Positions 37,787-45,866 of a DNA stretch of 64,000 bases are shown in pieces. A model generated the notes under the pieces. That model was not told the DNA's origin and searched no databases. It was given only the letters and a program-made list of their open reading frames with translations. The position numbers and the translations under genes were made by a program. The stretch covers positions 1 to 64,000 of the forward strand of contig CAVURD010000042.1 of NCBI GenBank assembly GCA_963743785.1, read 5' to 3'. Position 1 is the stretch's first letter, and each line of letters begins with the position of its first letter. The stretch comes from Bog-473 sp963743785. Lineage in GTDB: Bacteria > Actinomycetota > Acidimicrobiia > Acidimicrobiales > RAAP-2.

Positions 37787-38644
37787 ATGGCGCGGCCACC
37801 AGACCCGGATCCGCAACCGGGTCAGCAGAAGGGGCCGAAGGCCACGTTCCGGCGCCGGATGATGCGCGTCCCCGAGCAGAGCCCCGAATTGCAGCTGAAA
37901 CAAGCCCAAGATGTCCTCAGCTGGGCCATCCGCAAGCGCGGCGCCGACTCCCCGTTTGCCGTCAAGGCCATGAACGAAGTGGCCACTCAGCTGGCCCGGC
38001 AGGCTCGCACCACCGAGGAGGCGGTGCTCAGGTGGCAGATCGTGGACGCCCTCCGCACGAACCTGGGACCCGAAGACGAGGCCACCCTCAACGCCGAGTG
38101 GAAGCTGGCCACCTGCCTGATCTCACTGGACCGGCCCGAAGATGCCGACCCCCTGCTGACCCATGTCGTGGCCGGCAAGGCGCTCGCCCTCGGCAATGAC
38201 GACCCCGAGACCTTGGCCGCCCGGGCCTGGAGCGCCACCGTGGCCAAGAAGCTGGGAAGACTCCCGGAAGCTCGGCTCCAGCAGGAACAGGTGGTGGCGG
38301 GCTATGAGCTGCAGGGGCTGGCCGAGAGTGACGAGGGCATCTTGGCCGCGCTGAACCTGGCCTCGACCCTCACCGCCCTGCACGATCTCGACGGTGCCTC
38401 CCGCCTCCTGCGCCATGTCCTCGACCTCCGGAGCCGCACCCTCGGTCCCGACGACCCGAGAACGCTCGATGTCCTCGAGGCCCTGGCGTCCGTCTCGTTC
38501 ATGAACAAGAACGTGCCCGAGGCGACGGTGATGGCGAGGAACCTGGTCGAGAAGCGGGCCCGGGTGCTCGGGGATGACGCCGAAGAGACCATCAAGTCTC
38601 GTGCGTTCTTGGCGTCGATCGAGGCGCACGGCGATTCCGCGTGA
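37787..38644 (+). CDS. TPR-repeat protein
   Basis: A 285-residue helical protein with kinesin-light-chain-like TPRs, seen as repeated blocks of about 42 residues: LRTNLGPEDEATLNAEWKLA, AKALALGNDDPETLAARAW-like, LRSRTLGPDDPRTLDVLEAL, and KRARVLGDDAEETIKSRAFL. No signal peptide or catalytic domain. It presumably mediates protein contacts. The N-terminus (KATFRRRMMRVPEQSPE) is basic. Confidence 0.82.
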   Translation: MARPPDPDPQPGQQKGPKATFRRRMMRVPEQSPELQLKQAQDVLSWAIRKRGADSPFAVKAMNEVATQLARQARTTEEAVLRWQIVDALRTNLGPEDEATLNAEWKLATCLISLDRPEDADPLLTHVVAGKALALGNDDPETLAARAWSATVAKKLGRLPEARLQQEQVVAGYELQGLAESDEGILAALNLASTLTALHDLDGASRLLRHVLDLRSRTLGPDDPRTLDVLEALASVSFMNKNVPEATVMARNLVEKRARVLGDDAEETIKSRAFLASIEAHGDSA

Positions 38645-38698
38645 CCCATCCGGATCTCATCGGGCCGGCCGCCCCGAACGGACCTACGGCACCGGCAG

Positions 38699-40732
38699 CT
38701 AGACCTGCTGCTCGGCCTTGAGCAGTGACTCCTCCACCAATTGGGAGAGGTCCAGCACCCGCACGTCGTCTTCCTTCGAGTTGGCGCGCACGGCGTCGTC
38801 CAGCATGATCATGCAGTAGGGGCAGGCGGTCGAGACCACGTCGGCCCCGGTCCCGAGGGCCTCGTCCATGCGCTCCATGTTGACCCGCTTGCCGATGTTC
38901 TCCTCCAGCCACATGCGGGCCCCGCCGGCGCCGCAGCAGAAGCCCCGCTCCTTGCACCGGCGCATCTCGATCTGCTCGACCCCCGGGATGGCGCTGAGCA
39001 CGCTCCGGGGCTCCTCGATGACCCGGTTGTGCCGGGCCAGGTAGCAGGGGTCGTGGTAGGTGACCTTGCCGTTGTACCCGGTGCCCGGGACCAGCTTGCC
39101 CGAGCTGACCAGGTGCTCGAGCAGCTCGGCGTGATGGATGACCTCGTAGTTGCCGCCCAGTGAGGGGTACTCGTTCTTGATGGTGTTGAAGCAGTGCGGG
39201 CAGCTGGCGATGATCTTCTTGGCTCCCACCGAGTTCAGGGTCTCGATGTTCATCCGCCCCTGCTCCTGGTAGAGGTACTCGTTGCCCAGGCGGCGGACCG
39301 GGTCGCCGGTGCAGGACTCCTTCGGCCCGAGGATCCCGAAGGTCACGCCGGCCCGGTGCAGCATGCGCGCGGTGGCCTGGACGCCCTTGCGGGCCCGCTC
39401 ATCGAGGGCCCCGGCGCACCCGACCCAGTAGAGGTACTCGACGTCGTCGGGAATCGTCCCGGTGATGACCGGGATCTCGAAGTCCAGGGTCTGGGTCCAC
39501 TCGGTCCGCTTGGCCTGGCCCAGGCCCCACGGGTCGCCCTGGTTCTCGACGTTGCGCAGCATCAAGCCGGCCTCGGAGGGGAATTCGGACTCCATGAGCA
39601 CCTGGTAACGGCGCATGTCGACGATGGCGTCGATGTGCTCGATGTCGACCGGGCACTCCTCGACGCACGCGCCGCAGGTGGTGCAGGCCCACAGCACGTC
39701 GGGGTCGATGACGTTGGGCACCAGCGCCGTGAAGTCGCCCTCGCCGGTGAGCAACGGCGTGGCCGAGGCGAACATGTTGTCCCGCAGGTTCATGATCAAC
39801 AATTTCGGCGAGAGGGGCTTCTCGGTGTTCCAGGCCGGGCAGGCCGACTGGCAGCGCCCGCACTCGGTGCAGGTGGCGAAGTCCAGCATCTGCTTCCAGG
39901 AGAAGTGGCCGACTTCGCCCACGCCGAACACGGTGTCCTCGTCGACGTTCTCCATGTCCATGTCGGGCGTCTTGTCCAGCGCGCCCAGGGCCCGGGGCCG
40001 GCGGGAGAAGGCCACGTTGATGGGAGCCATGAAGATGTGCAGGTGCTTGGAGTACGAGATGAAGACCATGAAGCCGGCGATGACGGCGATGTTCAAGATC
40101 ACGAAGGTGGTCTCGATCACGCTGTTCACGCCCGTCCCGAGCGGATGTAGCCAACTGGCCACGGCGTGGGAGGCGAAGGCCCACGAGTCGAAGGGGAAGT
40201 TCCCGGTGTTGATCTGGCCCGCCCGGTAGATGATCAGGGTGACCATGACCCCGGCGATCATGGCCAGGACGACCCACGCCGCCCCGGTGTGCGAGCCGTA
40301 GAAGCGGGACTGGCGTTGCTTCTTGGCCGGGGCGTTCTGGATCCGGATGACGGTGAAGACGCCCAGGGAAATCAGCACGGCCACGGCGAAGAAGTCCTCC
40401 AAGAAGCCGATCCATTGCCAGTGGCCGAGCAGCGGGATGAAGAAGTCCCGGTCGAAGAGGGCCCCGTAGGCCTCGATAATTGTAAGGAGAAGGACGGTGA
40501 AGCCCCACATGGTGAAGAAGTGGGCCAAACCGGGCACCGTCCACTGCAAAAGCTTGCGCTGACCTGCGACTTCGACCGTCTCGGCCTCGACTTTGGGGAC
40601 GATGCTCCCCCGGGTCCGATCCGGTGCCGGCTGGCCGCTCCGGATCAGCCTCGAAAGCCAATGAAAGCGCCTGCCGGCGATGCCGAAGCCAATCACGGTC
40701 ACGCCGAGGCCCAAGATGATTCTGATCAGCAC
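38699..40732 (-). CDS. Membrane-bound Fe-S oxidoreductase (heterodisulfide-reductase-like)
   Basis: A 677-residue protein. The N-terminal NarI-like membrane domain has five or six helices (residues about 1-235) with candidate heme-ligand His. Two [4Fe-4S] motifs follow, CTECGRCQSACP and CTTCGACVEECP. Then come two CCG-type domains (HDPCYLARHNRVIEE with CKERGFCCGAGG, and CPHCFNTIKNEYP). It matches an actinobacterial quinone/thiol oxidoreductase type (Rv0338c-like). GAGGA precedes the GTG start. It is transcribed alone. Confidence 0.88.
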   Translation of the reverse strand: MLIRIILGLGVTVIGFGIAGRRFHWLSRLIRSGQPAPDRTRGSIVPKVEAETVEVAGQRKLLQWTVPGLAHFFTMWGFTVLLLTIIEAYGALFDRDFFIPLLGHWQWIGFLEDFFAVAVLISLGVFTVIRIQNAPAKKQRQSRFYGSHTGAAWVVLAMIAGVMVTLIIYRAGQINTGNFPFDSWAFASHAVASWLHPLGTGVNSVIETTFVILNIAVIAGFMVFISYSKHLHIFMAPINVAFSRRPRALGALDKTPDMDMENVDEDTVFGVGEVGHFSWKQMLDFATCTECGRCQSACPAWNTEKPLSPKLLIMNLRDNMFASATPLLTGEGDFTALVPNVIDPDVLWACTTCGACVEECPVDIEHIDAIVDMRRYQVLMESEFPSEAGLMLRNVENQGDPWGLGQAKRTEWTQTLDFEIPVITGTIPDDVEYLYWVGCAGALDERARKGVQATARMLHRAGVTFGILGPKESCTGDPVRRLGNEYLYQEQGRMNIETLNSVGAKKIIASCPHCFNTIKNEYPSLGGNYEVIHHAELLEHLVSSGKLVPGTGYNGKVTYHDPCYLARHNRVIEEPRSVLSAIPGVEQIEMRRCKERGFCCGAGGARMWLEENIGKRVNMERMDEALGTGADVVSTACPYCMIMLDDAVRANSKEDDVRVLDLSQLVEESLLKAEQQV

Positions 40733-41106
40733 GGATGCTCCTCGCAGCTCTCAGTTCGTCGAACAGGGAAGGTGGCGGATAGCGAGCACCACCTGGGATT
40801 CACATGCGGCCCAGAGGATAGTGGGGTGTCCCTTCCCGGGCATAGTTGAGACCCGTACCCCGATCCCTGGGGATCTACGACCCCGGTTGGATGCCCAACG
40901 TGGACTCACCTAAAACGTCGCCGCTCATGTGCCGTCGACAGCCGATTCCGGCCCGCGGACGGGCCGCCAGGGTGGTCGTGCAACAGCGTGCAACACCGCC
41001 CCACGTCCGACTTTCGTGCAACACGTTCCGCACTTTTGGCCGTATGTAGCGGTCATCGGCCACGAGGAAATCGCGTTTACCCAGCGTGTAGTGTTGCGGT
41101 GCTTTC
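40733..41106. other. Intergenic region upstream of tRNA-Gly half
   Basis: No gene found. Contains three copies of CGTGCAACA (around 40979, 40987 and 41014). The right end should hold the tRNA promoter; no clean -35/-10 pair is visible. Confidence 0.55.
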
Positions 41107-41148
41107 GCGGGCGTAGTTCAGAGGCAGAACATCAGCTTCCCAAGCTGG
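41107..41148 (+). tRNA. Partial tRNA-Gly(CCC): 5' half only
   Basis: GCGGGCG acceptor strand, TA, D-stem GTTC/GAAC with a 7-nt loop, then anticodon stem TCAGC/GCTGG with loop TTCCCAA (anticodon CCC). After position 43 no variable loop, T-arm (no GGTTCGA) or 3' acceptor strand follows; sequence becomes hipA-like coding. The gene cannot make a functional tRNA as written. Confidence 0.85.
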
Positions 41149-41744
41149 CCGGGGCCTGCGGCATCGTGATGGAACCCTGCCGGCTGCTGGAGGAGAACGA
41201 CCGGGCCCACTTCATGACCCGGCGCTTCGACCGCCGGGCCGACGGCTCGAAGGTCCACACCCAGACGCTGTGTGCCCTGGACCAGCTCGACTTCAACCTG
41301 GCCGACACCCACAGCTACGCCCAGTACCTCGACGTGATCGATCGCCTGGGCCTGGGGGCGGAGGCCCGGGAGCAGGGATTCCGCCGGCTGGCCTTCAACG
41401 TGGCAGGCGCCAACCGGGACGACCACACCAAGAACCTCTCCTTTTGCTGCGACGCCGAGGGGACGTGGTCACTCTCCCCGGCCTACGACGTCAATTACGC
41501 CTACAACCCCCACGGCCAGTGGACCCAACGCCACCAGATGTCGGTGAACGGCAAGTTCGAGGGCATCACCCGGGCCGATCTGCTGGAGCTGGGCGATCGG
41601 TTCATCGTCCCCTCGCCGGCCCGGGTCATCGATGAGATCCTCGACGCGGTGGATCGCTGGCCCACGTTCGCCGAAGCCGCCAACGTGGATGGCGAACAAG
41701 CCCGGCGGATCGCGGCCAGCTTGGAGACGTTCCGGCCCCGTTGA
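41142..41744 (+). pseudogene. HipA-family kinase fragment (C-terminal part)
   Basis: About 200 residues match the C-terminal two thirds of HipA-like kinases: ACRLLEENDRAHFMTRRFDR-type block, FNVAGANRDDHTKNLSFCCD with the catalytic and metal-binding N-DDHTKN motif, and LSPAYDVNYAY. The N-terminal subdomain and any hipB are absent. Homology begins right at the tRNA-Gly junction (shared AAGCTGG), so there is no plausible start codon. Confidence 0.8.
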
Positions 41745-41798
41745 GGGTGGTCCGATTCACGTCGGGACGTGGCGAGGACAAGTGATCACGCTTGACTC

Positions 41799-42659
41799 CT
41801 ATCCCACAGCTGCAACGGCCGGCTCCTCCGAAGGCGAGAACTTCGTCATCAGCCAGATACCGACGCACAGGACGGCGAAGCCCAGCGCGCTCAGGGCGAG
41901 CCGCAGGGGGTCGTCGGTGAAGTGCTCGGCGAAGAGCCACACCCCGAGAGCCACGCTGACGACGGGGTCGGTGGCCACCATCAGCGGTGACGACACGTTG
42001 AGCGGGCCGACGTGGAGGGCGGCCTGCATCAAGATGTTGCCCACGATGCCGCCGACGATGACGGCGTAGACGGGCCAGTGGGCGAAGGTCCTGATGAGGC
42101 CGTAGTCGGCCAGGTTGTCGGTCATCGACTTGATGAAGCTGGCCTCGAGGGCCCACACCACGCCGGTCGCCGTGCCATAGAGGGCGGCCTTCCAGGTCGG
42201 TGACCCCACGCGGGCCACCATGACCATGAGGAGCGCGATACCGCCCAGCACGAGGGAAGCGGAGAACCACTCCGAGGTGCTCGCCGTGGTCCGGCCGCCG
42301 GTCGGCTCGGAGGTGACGATGAAGACGCCCAAGCCGGCACAGGTGACGACGGCCGACCACCAGGCCGCGCCCGAGACCCGGTGGTGGAACCAGAGCCGCC
42401 GGATGAGGAGGGCGAAGACCAGCTCGGCCACCATGAGCGGCTGGACGATGGAGAGGGCACCGATGTGCAGGGCGATGGCCTGAAAGACGAACCCGGCGAT
42501 CAGGGCCACCCAACCGAAAAGCCACATGGGCTGGCGGAAGAGGTAGAGCACGAGGCGCTTCCCCTTGACGCCCGCCGGCGCGCTGGTGCTCGAGAGATGC
42601 TGCGTGACCAGGTTGCCGGCGTTGGCCAGGGCGGCCAGCAGGGCGAGGAGCTCGCTCAT
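41799..42659 (-). CDS. DMT-superfamily (EamA-like) transporter
   Basis: A 286-residue integral membrane protein with nine or ten helices in two EamA-like halves, e.g. WLFGWVALIAGFVFQAIAL, VQPLMVAELVFALLI, and APLNVSSPLMVATDPVVSVALG-type block. The paired proline-containing repeats IVQPLMVAEL and VSSPLMVATD are diagnostic of the duplication. The substrate is unknown. GTG/ATG start at 42659. Confidence 0.82.
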   Translation of the reverse strand: MSELLALLAALANAGNLVTQHLSSTSAPAGVKGKRLVLYLFRQPMWLFGWVALIAGFVFQAIALHIGALSIVQPLMVAELVFALLIRRLWFHHRVSGAAWWSAVVTCAGLGVFIVTSEPTGGRTTASTSEWFSASLVLGGIALLMVMVARVGSPTWKAALYGTATGVVWALEASFIKSMTDNLADYGLIRTFAHWPVYAVIVGGIVGNILMQAALHVGPLNVSSPLMVATDPVVSVALGVWLFAEHFTDDPLRLALSALGFAVLCVGIWLMTKFSPSEEPAVAAVG

Positions 42660-42787
42660 GGTCGAAGAGGCCTGGGCACGCCTGAAGGGTAATTCGGCTG
42701 GCCATCACACTTCCCTAATCTGCGCCTGGCTGGTTACACACAGGTCGGGGCGATGCTCTCAGTGGAGACACAACAAGGAGTGTTGGC

Positions 42788-43627
42788 ATGGGAGATCTCA
42801 CGCAGCGGGCGGGCGGGCGATGGGCCGCCATGGGACTGGCCGGACGAGCCTGGTGGACCGGTGCCATTTCGCTGGCCACCGCCGCCGTGCTGGTGTTGGG
42901 GGCGGTGTCCCTGGCCGATGCCTCGGCCAAGCCGGTGGCCAAGAGCGCGACCCCGACCACCGCCATGAGCGGGTCGATGCCCGGGATGAACATGTCCGGA
43001 GGCAGTTCGAAGTCGAGCGCCACCACGTCGTCGAAGTCGCCCATCTGCGCCAACGTGAAGAACACCACGGTGATGGGCAACGGAATGGTCATGGCCCCGG
43101 TGCCCTCGACGGCACCCACGGCGGCCCAAAAGGCGGCGGCGGCGAAGTTGGTGGCCCAGACCAAGGCCTCGCTGGCGCAGTACGCCAGCCTGTCGGCGGC
43201 CACGGCCGCCGGGTACGTGCCGGCCACCAACCCCAACGGCTACGTGGTCCACTACGCCAACTGGAAGACGGTCGAGTACAGCGACGTGCTCGACCCGTCG
43301 CATCCCTCGTCGCTGGTCTACGCCAACACGGTGAACGGGCCGGTGCTGCTCGGGGCCATGTATCTCGGACCGGGGCCCTGCCAACCCGGGCCCGATATCG
43401 GCGGGTCGCTGACCGATTGGCACGCCCACGACGATCTCTGCCTCTCGGCCTCACATCAGGTGGTCGGCAAGACCACCGGCGCGGGAACGTGCGCGGTGGG
43501 GACGCACAACACGAACACCCTCTTCATGTTGCACGTCTGGACCACGCCGTCACTGGCCTCGACCCACCAGTTCGAGGCTGACCTGACCCGGGCCGAGATC
43601 GCTCCCATCATCCGGGGCCAGGCGTGA
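42788..43627 (+). CDS. Secreted protein with Met/Ser-rich linker and His-rich C-terminal domain
   Basis: A 279-residue exported protein. The hydrophobic segment ISLATAAVLVLGAVSLADA is signal-peptide-like. The linker TAMSGSMPGMNMSGGSSKS is methionine-rich, as seen in copper-binding secreted proteins. The C-terminal domain contains LTDWHAHDDLCLSASHQ and FMLHVWTTPS, with clustered His/Cys. I recall similar actinobacterial exported proteins but no assigned function. It overlaps the membrane-protein gene by 4 nt (GTGA). Confidence 0.75.
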   Translation: MGDLTQRAGGRWAAMGLAGRAWWTGAISLATAAVLVLGAVSLADASAKPVAKSATPTTAMSGSMPGMNMSGGSSKSSATTSSKSPICANVKNTTVMGNGMVMAPVPSTAPTAAQKAAAAKLVAQTKASLAQYASLSAATAAGYVPATNPNGYVVHYANWKTVEYSDVLDPSHPSSLVYANTVNGPVLLGAMYLGPGPCQPGPDIGGSLTDWHAHDDLCLSASHQVVGKTTGAGTCAVGTHNTNTLFMLHVWTTPSLASTHQFEADLTRAEIAPIIRGQA

Positions 43628-44612
43628 CCAGCCCGGCGCGCCCGCGGCTCACGGCGCGCCACATCCAGGTCGGGCTGGGCATGGTGTGGCTGCTCGACGG
43701 GCTCCTGCAGCTCCAGCCCAAGATGTTCGGGTCGGGCTTCGCCGACATGGTCATCATGCCCTCGGCCCAGGGGCAACCCGGCGCCGTGTCGAGCGCCATC
43801 ACCCATGTGGCCCACCTCATCTCGGTGCAACCGGCCCTGGTGAACGCTGCTGTTCGCCGGCGTGCAGCTGCTGATCGGGGCCGGCCTGTTGATCCGCGAG
43901 ACGGTCAAGCCGGCCCTGGTGGTCTCCTTCGTCTGGGCCCTCGGGGTGTGGACGCTGGGCGAGGGCTTCGGCATGTTGTTGACCGGCCACGCCTCGCCGC
44001 TGAGCGGCGCGCCCGGCGCGGCCCTGCTCTACGCCGTCATCGGGTTGCTGGTCTGGCCCAGGGTTCGTTCGGCTGAGGTCGCCACCGGTCCGGCCGCCTC
44101 CGAAGGCCTGTTGGGGGTACGGGGCGGCCAGACCATGTGGGCCCTGCTTGTGGACCGGCATGGGCGTGCTGTGGTTGCTGCCGGTCAATCGCGCCCAGGG
44201 CGCGCTCTCGGGCGCACTCGGCAACGCCGCCTCGGGCGAGCCCGGCTGGCTGGCCCACCTCGAGTCGGCGGCCTCGGGCGTCTTTGCCGGCCGAGGCACC
44301 TCGGTGGCCGTCGTCCTGGCCGTCATGTCCTTCGTCATCGGGCTCGGACCGCTCCTGACCAAGCGCTCCGCCGTCTTCCTGGTGGCCGGCATCGCCCTGT
44401 CGCTCGACTACTGGATCTTCGGGCAGGCCTTCGGCCAGATGTTCACCGGGATGGGGACCGACCCGAACACCGGACCGCTGGTCATCTTGCTGGCGCTGAC
44501 CATCTTCCCGATCCGCCCGGCCCACGCCGTGACGACCACCGACGCCGAGCCGGCCGAGGGGCTGGTCCAGCGCAGCGCGCCACGGCGGGAACTCGCTCAC
44601 CTGCCGGGTTGA
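43624..44612 (+). pseudogene. Multi-helix (DoxX-like) membrane protein, two frameshifts
   Basis: About 330 residues and eight helices if repaired. Segments: ARHIQVGLGMVWLLDGLLQL and FAGVQLLIGAGLLI (shift near 43847 at GCTGCTG), GAALLYAVIGLLVWPRV, then TGMGVLWLLPVNRAQGALSG (shift near 44150) and SVAVVLAVMSFVIGLGPLL. Helices and the FGQAFGQMFTGMGTDPNTGP loop are well conserved. It is translationally coupled to the secreted Met-rich protein. Confidence 0.65.
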
Positions 44613-44788
44613 GCGGGCCGGGGGCCGGTCGGCAGATCGCCCCACGGCTCGGACTGACACTGGCATTGCAGGACCACACGTGCTCCTTTTGGCAGATATC
44701 CGCTTTGACCAGGGATTAGCGTTGTGGGACGGGCTTGGGGCGGGCGGCGTACAGACTGGCGTCGGTCGTCGGCGGGTAAACAGGGGGG

Positions 44789-45808
44789 ATGAAATTGATC
44801 CGGGGGAATGCCAAGAGCAAGACCCGACCCACGGTGGGCCTGGTGCTGGGTGCCGGTGGCGTGGTCGGCCAGGCCTATCAGGCCGGCGTGCTGGCCGGGC
44901 TCGAGCGCGAGGCCGGGTGGGACCCCCGCCAAGCTGATCTGATCGTCGGGACCTCGGCCGGTTCGGTGACCGGGGCCGCGCTGCGGGTCGGTGTGCCGGC
45001 CACCGACCTGGCCGCCATGGCCGTGGGCCGGCCCCTGTCGCGCCGCGGTGGCGCATTGCTCGAGCGCATCCTGCCCGAATCCGAGGCCCTCCCCGTCCCC
45101 CCGGTCACCTCGCTGCTGCGTCTCTGGCGGCCGCCGTCACCCGCCTTGTTGAACCGGGTGGCGCGTCGGCCGTTGGCCTTCCGGCCCGACGTCGCCGCCA
45201 TGACGATGATGCCGCGCGGCAAGGTGGACATCACCGATCGCGCCCGGGGCTTGGACGAACTGGTCGGCGAAGCCTGGCCCGAAGGGCTGTGGCTCTGCGC
45301 GGCGCGGTGCGCTGACGGGGCCCGGGTCGTCTTCGGTCGTGCCGGCTCGCCCGGGGCCACCCTGGCCGAGGCCGTGCTGGCCTCCTGTGCCATTCCCGGG
45401 TACTTCAAGCCGGTCACGATCGAGGGCAAGGACTACTTCGACGGTGGCGTGCACTCGGTGACCAACGCCGACGTGCTGCGCACCGAGGACCTCGATGTGG
45501 TGGTGGTCGTCTCCTCCATGTCGGCGTCGCACGGCCAGGCCACCGGCGCCGACGCGCTGCTGCGCTGGTCGGTGCACCGCCGCATGGAACGCGAGATCGC
45601 CCGCCTCGAGGCCAACGGCACCACGGTCATCCGGCTCGAGCCGGGCGGGGTGGCGCGCCGGGCCATGGGCCTGCGGGCCATGGCCGAAGACCGCTCGTCG
45701 CGGGTGGTCGTGTCCGCCTACGAGGAGACGGTGCAGCGGGTCTCGTCCGACCCACTGTTCGCCCGTCTGGGTGGCACGGTGCGGGCCGCGTCGGTGGCCA
45801 CCGGCTAA
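44789..45808 (+). CDS. Patatin-like phospholipase
   Basis: A 339-residue lipid acyl hydrolase. The oxyanion loop is GLVLGAGGVVGQAYQAGVL, the nucleophile Ser is in LIVGTSAGSVTGAAL (GxSxG), and the catalytic Asp is in YFDGGVHSVTNADVL (DGG dyad). No signal peptide, so it acts in the cytosol or at the inner membrane. It stands alone and converges on the SNF2 gene. Confidence 0.9.
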   Translation: MKLIRGNAKSKTRPTVGLVLGAGGVVGQAYQAGVLAGLEREAGWDPRQADLIVGTSAGSVTGAALRVGVPATDLAAMAVGRPLSRRGGALLERILPESEALPVPPVTSLLRLWRPPSPALLNRVARRPLAFRPDVAAMTMMPRGKVDITDRARGLDELVGEAWPEGLWLCAARCADGARVVFGRAGSPGATLAEAVLASCAIPGYFKPVTIEGKDYFDGGVHSVTNADVLRTEDLDVVVVVSSMSASHGQATGADALLRWSVHRRMEREIARLEANGTTVIRLEPGGVARRAMGLRAMAEDRSSRVVVSAYEETVQRVSSDPLFARLGGTVRAASVATG

Positions 45809-45866
45809 GCCTGCCTTCGCTGAGAAGATGAACGGTGACTGAGGAGACCGGGGCCCCACTCCACCA

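Noticed and set aside
41142..41744. Functional HipBA toxin-antitoxin module
   Set aside because: The HipA N-terminal subdomain, a start codon and hipB are all missing.
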